This document shows positions 35,451 to 42,834 of a DNA stretch of 64,000 nt, piece by piece. The stretch is taken from the NCBI RefSeq assembly GCF_017942085.1, contig NZ_JAGKSP010000004.1, positions 186,001 through 250,000 of the forward strand, given 5' to 3'. Origin of the DNA: Paenibacillus lignilyticus. GTDB taxonomy: Bacteria > Bacillota > Bacilli > Paenibacillales > Paenibacillaceae. Made by a program: the position numbers and the translations under genes. The stretch's first letter is position 1, and the number at the start of each line of letters is the position of its first letter. The notes beneath the pieces were generated by a model. That model had not been told where the DNA came from. It was given only the letters and a program-made list of their open reading frames with translations, and ran no database searches.

Positions 35451-36335
35451 ATGGTTCAAAATAAAACGCTCGGTTCACGGTCATTTGATGTGCTGCTGCT
35501 GCTGTTCATGGCAGTTATCTCACTTCTGTCCGTTGCGCCTATTATTCATACGCTGGCGTTGTCGCTGAGTAAAGCTTCCTTCGCTATGGCCGGACAAGTT
35601 TTTCTATGGCCGAAAGGCTTTGATATCAGTTCTTATCAAAAAGTGTTCACGGATAAGCAATTCTTTCTCTCATTCTGGGTTTCGGTAAAACGTACCGTCA
35701 CTTATACTGGATTTAGCTTGCTCGTCACTGTACTGATGTCGTACCCGTTATCGCGCGAAACCAAACAGTTCAAATCGCGGAACGTCTACATGTGGGTATT
35801 CGTATTCGTCATGATGTTTAACGGCGGTCTCGTGCCTACGTACCTGACGATCAAATCCCTTGGCATGATGAACAACTTCTGGGTGCTGATTCTGCCGGGT
35901 CTCGTTAACGTGTATAACGCTATTCTGGTGATGAACTTCTTCCGTAACCTGCCGAAGGAATTGGACGAATCGGCTGGCATGGACGGAGCAGGCGCTTGGC
36001 GGAAGCTGGTTCTTATTTACTTGCCGCTTTCGCTGCCGGTACTTGCAACGATTACGCTCTTTAATATCGTGAGCACCTGGAATGAATATTTTTCTGCGAT
36101 GATCTACGTTACGAAGAGCAACTTGATTCCGCTGCAAACGTATCTGCAGCAGGTCGTAGTAACGATCGATCCGACGAAAATCACCACAGAGAATGTAAGC
36201 CAGCTTACGAAAGTATCGAGCGAAACCCTTAACTCGGCCAAAATCGCCGTAACGATGCTGCCGATTCTCATTATTTATCCGCTGCTTCAGCGCTATTTCA
36301 TCACGGGGATAACGATGGGTTCTGTCAAAGAATAA
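35451..36335 (+). CDS. Sugar ABC transporter permease, LplC/YtcP type
   Basis: A 294-residue permease. The EAA loop reads LDESAGMDGAGAWRKLVLIY and the C-terminus ILIIYPLLQRYFITGITMG is the subfamily signature. It completes the second LplABC-type importer. No dedicated ATPase gene is present, so a shared MsmX-type ATPase is expected. Confidence 0.95.
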   Translation: MVQNKTLGSRSFDVLLLLFMAVISLLSVAPIIHTLALSLSKASFAMAGQVFLWPKGFDISSYQKVFTDKQFFLSFWVSVKRTVTYTGFSLLVTVLMSYPLSRETKQFKSRNVYMWVFVFVMMFNGGLVPTYLTIKSLGMMNNFWVLILPGLVNVYNAILVMNFFRNLPKELDESAGMDGAGAWRKLVLIYLPLSLPVLATITLFNIVSTWNEYFSAMIYVTKSNLIPLQTYLQQVVVTIDPTKITTENVSQLTKVSSETLNSAKIAVTMLPILIIYPLLQRYFITGITMGSVKE

Positions 36336-36360
36336 ATCCAACGGGAAACGAGGATCTTTC

Positions 36361-37191
36361 ATGACGAACAGTACGAACAGTACGAACAGTACAGATAGTG
36401 TGAACAGTACAGTATCATTAATTACAAGAGCCGACGACTGCGGCAATTGCGAGTCCCATAACTTAGCGATCGCGGAGAGCTGCAAGCACGGTATCGTGCG
36501 CAACGTCTCCGTGATGGCAACGGGCGCCGCGTTAGATCATGCGGCGGCTTTGTTTGCCGGAGACCGAAGCATCTGCTTCGGTCTTCATGCTACGATGAAT
36601 GCGGAATGGGAGACGTTCCGCTGGAAGCCGCTGCTCCCGGCATCTGAAGTGTCGACACTTGTTGAGGCGGACGGTTATTTCAAGCAGCACCCGGGTCTGT
36701 GGCTTGCCGCGCCGCCGGATGTCGAGCAGATTTTAAGCGAGATGAAGGCGCAGTTGGACAAGCTTCGTGCAGCCGGATTTGCAATAACGTATGCCGATTC
36801 GCATATGTTCTTTGAATGGGCGATTAAGGGGCTTGATGCGGCTTTTGATGCATGGTGCGTGCAAGAAGGGCTTATCAGCCATCGTCCGTTTACGGGCAGG
36901 TTGCCTGAGATCAGCGGCGATGATGCAGGCGAAAGCGTAGTGGCGGGGGATCCGGTGGATCAGTTCGTCGCTCGGCTGAAGCACGCCGCGCCGGGACAGT
37001 ATTTGATCGTCGGCCATCCCGGCTATGATGATGAAGAGACTCGGAGCTGGGGAAATTCGGATTATCCGGGTACGAAGGTTGCGCAAGATCGCCACTGGGA
37101 ACGTTTGATGTTTACGGATAAGCGTGTACTGGACGCGGTTCGAAGCGGCGGCGTACGGTTGCTTCGTTATGACGAGGCTCAGGCGCTATAG
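36361..37191 (+). CDS. ChbG/YdjC family carbohydrate deacetylase
   Basis: A 276-residue protein of the YdjC/ChbG family, which removes N-acetyl groups from chitooligosaccharides or related sugars using a divalent metal. The metal-binding Asp-Asp is in ITRADDCGNCESHN, one His in FGLHATMN and another in ITYADSHMFFEW; a late conserved segment is YLIVGHPGYDD. The N-terminus MTNSTNSTNSTDSVNST is encoded by a 9-base tandem repeat and is not part of the family core. Its place behind an oligosaccharide importer suggests that it acts on the imported sugar. Confidence 0.85.
   Translation: MTNSTNSTNSTDSVNSTVSLITRADDCGNCESHNLAIAESCKHGIVRNVSVMATGAALDHAAALFAGDRSICFGLHATMNAEWETFRWKPLLPASEVSTLVEADGYFKQHPGLWLAAPPDVEQILSEMKAQLDKLRAAGFAITYADSHMFFEWAIKGLDAAFDAWCVQEGLISHRPFTGRLPEISGDDAGESVVAGDPVDQFVARLKHAAPGQYLIVGHPGYDDEETRSWGNSDYPGTKVAQDRHWERLMFTDKRVLDAVRSGGVRLLRYDEAQAL
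36363..36410 (+). repeat. 9-base tandem repeat in the deacetylase N-terminus
   Basis: ACGAACAGT is repeated four to five times, with degenerate later copies, and encodes Asn-Ser-Thr triplets. Being nine bases long, changes in copy number would alter protein length but not frame. Confidence 0.8.
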
Positions 37192-37235
37192 AAACGATTG
37201 CGAATTCCATCGCAGCTACAGGAGGAGAATGAACG

Positions 37236-38003
37236 ATGGCAGTCATTCATATGGATTTTTTTTCAAGCGTGTTGGGGATGACCTCCTCGGTGTCCATCGT
37301 GATGCCGCAGGACGTGCAGCCGGGCGAGAAGCTGCCGGTGCTGTACATGCTCCATGGTTTAAGCGATAACGAGAATACATGGCTTCGCCAAACGACGCTG
37401 GAGTACCAGCTTTCCAAATACCGCATGTTCGTCGTCATGCCGAACGTGCACCGCAGCTTCTACTCCGATATGGCGCATGGCCGCAAGTATTGGACGTATG
37501 TGAGCGAGGAGCTTCCGAAGATCGTGAAAGCGATGTTCCCGATTTCGGACCGCAGAGAAGATACCTTTGCAGCCGGCTTGTCGATGGGCGGTTACGGCGC
37601 AATGAAGCTGGCGCTGGCTTATCCGGAGCGTTACGCTGCCGCGGCAAGCTTCTCCGGCGCGCTGGATATCCACGCGATTGAGAATTTGTTTGAAGGCAGT
37701 GAGTTCACCGATATTTTCGGTGATGCGGCAGGCACGCAGGAGCACAAGGACGACTTGTTCCACCTTGCGAATGTTGCAGCGAAATCCGGCAAAGAGCTCC
37801 CTGCGCTTTACCAATGCTGCGGCACGGAAGACTTCCTCTATGCCGACAATATCCGCTTCTTATACCATATCAAAGCGCTGGGCATCGAACTCACCTACGA
37901 GGAAGAAACAGGCTTGCACGAATGGGGCTACTGGAACATGAAGCTGCCGCGCGTGCTTGAGTTTCTTACCGGTGCTGCGAAGAAGGATGCTGTAACGACA
38001 TAG
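37236..38003 (+). CDS. Esterase D/S-formylglutathione hydrolase-like alpha/beta hydrolase
   Basis: A 255-residue alpha/beta hydrolase of the putative esterase family (PF00756; tributyrin esterase EstA group). The nucleophile elbow is AAGLSMGGYGAMK, the acid is probably Asp in CGTEDFLYADN, and the catalytic His is in ETGLHEWGYW. The oxyanion region is LYMLHGLSDNENTW. AGGAGG (37220-37225) precedes ATG 37236. It ends the second transporter operon, where it may remove O-acetyl or acyl groups from the imported sugar, alongside the ChbG deacetylase. Confidence 0.9.
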   Translation: MAVIHMDFFSSVLGMTSSVSIVMPQDVQPGEKLPVLYMLHGLSDNENTWLRQTTLEYQLSKYRMFVVMPNVHRSFYSDMAHGRKYWTYVSEELPKIVKAMFPISDRREDTFAAGLSMGGYGAMKLALAYPERYAAAASFSGALDIHAIENLFEGSEFTDIFGDAAGTQEHKDDLFHLANVAAKSGKELPALYQCCGTEDFLYADNIRFLYHIKALGIELTYEEETGLHEWGYWNMKLPRVLEFLTGAAKKDAVTT

Positions 38004-38015
38004 AATGATGTAGAT

Positions 38016-38052
38016 ACCCGCTGGTCGATTCGTTGACTAGCGGGTGTTTTTT
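38016..38052 (+). terminator. Terminator of the second transporter operon
   Basis: ACCCGCTGGTC (38016-38026) pairs with GACTAGCGGGT (38035-38045), with one G-T pair, followed by GTTTTTT. Confidence 0.92.
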
Positions 38053-38230
38053 GTTGTTGTGGTGGAAGTCACTCGCCGCATTTGCAATCTCAAGCACGAC
38101 GTCCTCCGCCCCCTTGCATCCGCGAACCTGCGCCTCCCACGCCCCCCCGAACCCGGGAATCGGCACCGCACCCGGCACCGCGCACCACACACTTTGAATT
38201 CTAGCCTACCTACTCATACAATGAAGGATG

Positions 38231-38412
38231 TAACGGACATATATGGCCGTTACAGGCGTTTATCGCTATTAGTCTGCCTGTAACGGTCATTTTTGTTCAT
38301 TACAGCTGAATTATTAGTGTCTTGGGCTAGTTTTCGGTTCTAACGGACAGTCTTGACCATTAAATTTCTTATTTTGGAATTCTTACTTTCTAACGGACAT
38401 TATTAACCGTTA
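38231..38412. repeat. Four 22-bp imperfect palindromes, TAACGG...TTA
   Basis: Units begin at 38231, 38281, 38341 and 38391 (steps 50, 60, 50). Each is 22 bases and begins TAACGG; the first and fourth end in a perfect CCGTTA, the second and third in CATTA. They can form short hairpins or serve as two-fold binding sites. The stretch 38053-38230 has a C-rich segment (38120-38200) but no gene I can support. Confidence 0.85.
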
Positions 38413-38470
38413 GGTGGCTTTAATCCTTTTCAAGCTCCCGATCTAAGTCCAAAAGAGAAGTGAATAGCTC

Positions 38471-38955
38471 CCAGAGCAACACATCCTCCGAAACTCGGAG
38501 GAATCGAGTAAAGAGTAGCCCCCAGAGCAACACATCCACCGACATTAGTTGGCAACGAGTAAGAGGGGCTCCCAGAGTAATACATTGATGGAAGTAAGGT
38601 GGATTAGAGTAAGAGTAGCTCAAAGAGCAACACATTGATGGGATTTGAGGAAATAGGAGTAACTCGCCTAGAGATCTACATTGGTGGGAATGTGGCTCAC
38701 ACAGAGATCCACATTAACCTAAAAATGGCGAAAATAGACTTTGTAGCTCATCCAGAGATCTACATTGTGATAAGCTCGGTTAGAAAGAGTATTTTCCAAA
38801 GCAACACCTCCGCCGGCGTTCGGCGATCGAGCAACAAGAGGGGAACGAGTTACCGCACATTGGCGGGAAATCGGCGATCGAGCAGCAAGAGAGGTAGCAG
38901 ATACCGCACATTGGAGGAATACCCGCGAGGTAACAACCAACAATACAAAATGGGC
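38471..38955. repeat. 51-bp repeat family, array C (degenerate)
   Basis: Ten degenerate units. The CAACACAT/ATCTACAT core begins at 38477, 38528, 38578, 38628, 38674, 38707, 38758, 38802, 38853 and 38904, giving steps of 51, 50, 50, 46, 33, 51, 44, 51 and 51. The unit beginning GATCCACATT (38706) aligns without gaps to the 57 kb unit at 29 of 51 positions, including GATC-ACAT and TGGCGAAA. The short open frames here have no ribosome site. Confidence 0.78.
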
Positions 38956-39005
38956 TGCCTCACATGCCGCATACGCATACATGCGTGCTGTGTGAGGCAG
39001 CCCAT
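38950..39005 (-). terminator. Terminator of the GH36 gene (minus strand)
   Basis: ATGGGCTGCCTCACA (38950-38964) pairs perfectly with TGTGAGGCAGCCCAT (38991-39005); on the minus strand a TTTTGTATTG tail follows. Confidence 0.9.
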
Positions 39006-39010
39006 TCCTT

Positions 39011-41122
39011 CTAAGCAAAACGGATTTCGATGAGTACTTCTGTGGTGCTTGAATCACTTGCGATAGAGTAGAAGCCCTGCTCGGAGCGGACTTCGACAGC
39101 TTGTCCGTTCACGGTTGCGGATACCGGCGCGGTCTTCGACGCGAAACCGTACACGCCGCCTTCATGCAATAGCACAGTTGCGCGGTCCGGTTGAGCGAGC
39201 ATCCATTTGACGGTAGCCGCCGACACGTACTTGTCGATTAAGCCGAAGCTTGCAAAGCCGTTACGGTAAGGGGCGGCCGTGAACAGCTGCGGTTTGCCGC
39301 GTTCGACCGTGAAGCCATACGCCGCCACGGTCTCGCCAAGCAAGGAGGCGCTGCGGCCGAAGTGCGAATAGACAGCATACTCGTCGGCAGCCTCCATCCC
39401 AGCGATGTCCGTCAAGCGGAACTCGCCATCAATCGGCGCAGCATCCGCATGAATGTGGAAACATGCGAGCAGTCCGCTGTCGCCGGAGCGGCTCATGATT
39501 TTGAGCGGCACCGCGGTTTCGACGGGGTTCACCAGCAGTACGTCCTCTGTCGGTACGCCCGGCTTGTCGGCACGAAGAATGCGGCCATCGGACAGAATAA
39601 GCGGGCGCAGTACTTCAGCATCGGTCTCGCCGACTTTATCGCTAACATAAACGGGGCCGCCGCTAATCGCGCGGAGAACGGCATGATCCGTACGATCCGC
39701 GTGGGACGTCCACCAAATATCCCAATCGCCCCAATACAGCGTGCTGTGATAGAACGAATTGTAGGCGTTCTGCAGCGCATGCTCGCGGAACCATTCCGGC
39801 TTCGCGGGATAGAAGTCGTCGCTGTTACGTGAAATTGCAGAGTTAACGCGGCTCCACACATTTTCCTGCGCCATGCCCATGCAGTTGATCAAGCGGCCAT
39901 CAAAATATAGCGATGCCGAAGCTTCAAGCGCCTCATGCAATCCCTTCGCCGCTTGTCCAAGAGGCTGTTGGCCTTTGACAAATTCGATCACGGAGCTCTG
40001 GCTGTCCACCTTCAGCATGTCGATGCCTTGCGCGGACAACCAGCTATGCCATTGCTTCCAGAAACCGAAGCCGATCTTCGCATCCGTGCTCGGAACCAAA
40101 CGACCGGCAGTGTCGGTCTGCAGCAGGTCGCGATGTTTAATAGCGATTTCGCCCTCCGGATCAACGCCATGCCAATAACCCGTGAACGCATGCCAGACGC
40201 CGACCCAGTTGACGCCGAAGTCGTTCTTGAGCTTGCTTACCGTACCGGCAAGACCATCCGGGAACTTCGAGCGATCTTCCTGGAACGACACAAGAGCTTT
40301 CTCGCGCACCGGAGACCAGCCGTCGTCAATCATCACCCATTTGACCGGAACCTGTTTAGTACGCAGCTCCTCCGCTTTCTCCTCAATGCCCTTCTGCGAA
40401 ACATCATGATAGAACGCATCCCATGTGCACCAGCCCAAATAGTCGAAAACCTCTGGGTAACGCTTCGACTCCCGAAGCCGAACCGGCTCTTGCCGAGCCA
40501 GGAATACCGCTTCAGCGGCTTTCTCGACAACCTCATAAGCGTTGTCACCTTCATGAAGAACAAACAGCAGCTCACGGCCCGTCCTTACACCGCGAAGCAG
40601 CGGAGAAATAACAAACTGCAGTCCTTCGCCGTCACCGCGCATCGTCGTTTTGAACACATTCGAGCATTGCGGGAACAGCTGCGTGTAGCGGCCGCCCGCT
40701 TTCCAGAGCAGCGCCTGCGTTTTCTCAGGGAGAGCTGCAGTGCTCTTCGCCATATAAGGTCGGGTCCACCACCATTTGTACGCATTATAGTGGGCGAGTA
40801 TGCCTTCCAAGCTGCCGACAGGCTCGCCGACCGACAGCAGTATGCCGGCATCCGCTGCCAATGAATGCGTCACGCCGAAGACATCCTGTTTTAATTGCAC
40901 CGACATATAAGCACTTACGGTGTGCTCGTAACAACGAAGCTCGAGCGTCAGCCGGCTTGTTTCCTCCGCGTCCCGGAAAGGCAGCAAGTACGTTTCGTAA
41001 CTGCCCGTTTCGTCCACACCGCCATCGCCTTGCACCCAACCTGCTGTTTCATAAACAGGCGTATCGCCATTTTCGTAAGTCACTGTAAGTCCATATCGGT
41101 TAAATAATCGCTGTGGATTCAT
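39011..41122 (-). CDS. GH36-type alpha-galactosidase / raffinose synthase (Sip1) family protein
   Basis: A 703-residue enzyme of the raffinose synthase/Sip1 branch of glycoside hydrolase family 36. The barrel begins near DYLGWCTWDAFYHDVS, then PVKWVMIDDGWSP. The nucleophile Asp is in IDMLKVDSQSS and the acid/base Asp in SRNSDDFYP. An N-terminal beta domain and a C-terminal beta domain flank it. There is no signal peptide, so it acts inside the cell on alpha-galactosides. The start ATG has AAAGGGGA about eight bases upstream. It stands alone with its own terminator; the divergent neighbour is a broken dehydrogenase. Confidence 0.88.
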   Translation of the reverse strand: MNPQRLFNRYGLTVTYENGDTPVYETAGWVQGDGGVDETGSYETYLLPFRDAEETSRLTLELRCYEHTVSAYMSVQLKQDVFGVTHSLAADAGILLSVGEPVGSLEGILAHYNAYKWWWTRPYMAKSTAALPEKTQALLWKAGGRYTQLFPQCSNVFKTTMRGDGEGLQFVISPLLRGVRTGRELLFVLHEGDNAYEVVEKAAEAVFLARQEPVRLRESKRYPEVFDYLGWCTWDAFYHDVSQKGIEEKAEELRTKQVPVKWVMIDDGWSPVREKALVSFQEDRSKFPDGLAGTVSKLKNDFGVNWVGVWHAFTGYWHGVDPEGEIAIKHRDLLQTDTAGRLVPSTDAKIGFGFWKQWHSWLSAQGIDMLKVDSQSSVIEFVKGQQPLGQAAKGLHEALEASASLYFDGRLINCMGMAQENVWSRVNSAISRNSDDFYPAKPEWFREHALQNAYNSFYHSTLYWGDWDIWWTSHADRTDHAVLRAISGGPVYVSDKVGETDAEVLRPLILSDGRILRADKPGVPTEDVLLVNPVETAVPLKIMSRSGDSGLLACFHIHADAAPIDGEFRLTDIAGMEAADEYAVYSHFGRSASLLGETVAAYGFTVERGKPQLFTAAPYRNGFASFGLIDKYVSAATVKWMLAQPDRATVLLHEGGVYGFASKTAPVSATVNGQAVEVRSEQGFYSIASDSSTTEVLIEIRFA

Positions 41123-41198
41123 CTGTTATTCCCCTTTGCCGCTTCAATCGTGCCCTGCAGCAAACAAACAAGCAAGCAGAGTACACCTGTAATCATAA

Positions 41199-42137
41199 CG
41201 GAAATGCGCCGCATGGCAGGAGGGAAATAGGTCTTGCAAAGGTGGAAAATCGTCTGTAGTTGCATGGGAAATATACGGACATGAGCTGTCCGGCGTGGTT
41301 GAGGAAGTAGGCGAAGGCGTGGTGTCCGGTGCGAAGCCCGGTGACCGCGTCATCATTGAACCGGCGATTCCGTGCGGCAGCTGCTATCCATGCCTAAGCG
41401 GGAAGTACAACTGCTGCATCGATATGAAATTCGTCGGCTCCTTTGGCGGGCAAGGCGGGTTTGCCGACTATGTAGCGGTGCCGGAGCGGTGCATTCATCC
41501 GATGCCGGATGAGATGGAATACCGCATCGGCGCGTTGTGCGAGCCGTTCACGATTGGCGCACAGGCGGTCAAGCAGGCTGGTGTGAAGGATGGCATGACC
41601 GTCACGATTCTTGGCATGGGCCCGATCGGGCTGACGATTCTGATTCTGCTGAAGCAGCTGTATGCTGTGCGCGTGTTCGCCGTCGATGTCGTGCCGGAGC
41701 GGCTGCTGACCGCGAAGCAATTCGGTGCGGACGTCTTGATCAATCCGCTGGAAGCGGATCCTGTGCAGCGCGTGAAGGAATTGACCGGCGGGGAATATTC
41801 CAATGCCGTCATCGAGGTGGCCGGTCTCAAGCGCACGATGGAGCAGACGATTCATCTGGTCAGCGCAGGCGGCCATGTTGTGATCGTGGGGCTGACCTCT
41901 GACGATGTGAGTTTTCCCGGCATCCTGTTTACGAAGAAGGAAGTCGAAATCCGCGGCAGCCGGAACAGCGTGGATCAATTTCCGTTCATTATCGATTTCC
42001 TCAGCCGCAATCGCGAGCTGGCTGATGCGTTCATCACGGCGACGATGCCGTTCCGGGACATCGCCCATGCCTTCCATGAGACCAAAACGAAACCGAATGC
42101 GTTTAATAAGATTATTTTGATGTTTGATGAGGTGTAA
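41199..42137 (+). pseudogene. 5'-truncated zinc-dependent alcohol dehydrogenase
   Basis: The frame is open from 41199 (stop TAA at 41196) to 42137. The sequence is recognisable as a medium-chain zinc dehydrogenase from YGHELSGVVEEVGEGV onward, includes the structural zinc cysteines CGSCYPCLSGKYNCC, and has a Rossmann domain with ILGMGPIGLT. The first 50-60 residues of the catalytic domain, with the zinc-binding Cys and the usual CG.D/H segment, are missing and no ATG with a ribosome site exists. The first GTG (41295) lies inside the conserved GHE segment. It is probably a decayed sorbitol/threonine dehydrogenase-like gene that lost its 5' end. Confidence 0.72.
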
Positions 42138-42178
42138 GTGATTTATCTAGGCGCTTGATTCGCCAACTAACTTGCAAG

Positions 42179-42252
42179 AGTTGCCCTGGGGGCTACTCTT
42201 TCGTAAAACTAGCTTACTTTCCGACAAAGAGTTGCTCTGGGAGCCACTCTTT
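42179..42252 (-). repeat. Two inverted 51-bp-spaced units left of array A
   Basis: GTTGCCCTGGGGGCTACTCTTT (22 bases from 42180) and a close variant at 42231 are exactly 51 bases apart. Read on the minus strand they match the AAAGAGTAGCCCCCAG-GCAAC part of array C (38511-38531). They are thus inverted members of the same family. Confidence 0.7.
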
Positions 42253-42263
42253 GGCTTGAATAG

Positions 42264-42670
42264 CAAATCGGCAAGTTGAGTGAAAGAAAGGTACCAAGGG
42301 ATCTACATGGGAGCGAATTCGGCGAAATTAGCGAAAGAAGGGTACCAGGGGATCTACATGGGAGCGAATTCGGCGAAATTAGCGAAAGAAGAGCACCAGG
42401 GGATCTACATGGGAGCGAATTCGGCGAATCGAGTGAAAGAAGAGCACCAGGGGATCTACATGAGTGCGAAATCGGCAAGTTGAGCGAAAGAAGGGTACCA
42501 GGGGATCTACATGGGAGCGAATTCGGCGAATCGAGTGAAAGAAGAGCACTAGGGGATCTACATGAGTGCGAAATCGGCAAGTTGAGCGAAAGAAGGGTAC
42601 CAGGGGGTCTACATGGGAGCGAATTCGGCGAATTTAGCGCATGTAGAGTACCTAGGGATCTACCTGGTGG
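42264..42670. repeat. 51-bp repeat family, array A
   Basis: Eight contiguous units with an exact 51-base period: the GATCTACAT core begins at 42300, 42351, 42402, 42453, 42504, 42555, 42606 (GGTCTACAT) and 42657 (GATCTACCT). Two subtypes occur, one with GGGAGCGAATTCGGCGAA and one with GAGTGCGAAATCGGCAAG, in partly alternating order. Because 51 is 17 codons, several frames stay open on both strands, but none has a ribosome site or a known protein match. Confidence 0.92.
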
Positions 42671-42692
42671 GCTATATTCAATCCAATAAATA

Positions 42693-42745
42693 ACCCGGAA
42701 AAAGCAGCGAAGAAGCATCTTCGCTGCTGTTTTCGGGTATTTTTG
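42693..42745 (+). terminator. Terminator upstream of the rhamnose operon
   Basis: AGCAGCGAAGA (42703-42713) pairs with TCTTCGCTGCT (42718-42728), with an outer ACCCG/CGGGT stem (42693-42697, 42734-42738) and a T-rich tail. It stops transcription coming from the repeat array and the truncated dehydrogenase. Confidence 0.85.
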
Positions 42746-42783
42746 TTTTTGTTTGATTTTCTGTATTCAAAAACAAACAAACA
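42740..42783. promoter_or_regulatory. Candidate DeoR-type operator of the rhamnose operon
   Basis: An inverted repeat of A/C-rich arms: TTTTTGTTTTTGTTTGA (42740-42756) and TCAAAAACAAACAAACA (42767-42783), matching at 13 of 17 positions. DeoR-family repressors of sugar operons bind repeated sites of this A/C-rich kind. A TACACT (42786-42791) could be the -10 box. The DeoR gene ending the operon (48133) is the natural binder. Confidence 0.55.
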
Positions 42784-42834
42784 TGTTACACTGATCTCAA
42801 CATCATATATCAAACTCATTCGGAGGTATTCACA

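Noticed and set aside
36363-36410. A phase-variable repeat in the deacetylase gene
   Set aside because: The nine-base unit keeps the frame whatever the copy number, so on/off switching by slippage is not expected.
38635-39033. A 132-codon plus-strand frame across array C
   Set aside because: It runs through degenerate repeats and into the terminator of the GH36 gene, with no ribosome site.
42209-42718. Long open frames on both strands across array A (137 and 169 codons)
   Set aside because: They stay open only because the period is a multiple of three; there is no ribosome site and no conserved sequence, and related arrays contain 52-base units that would break the frame.
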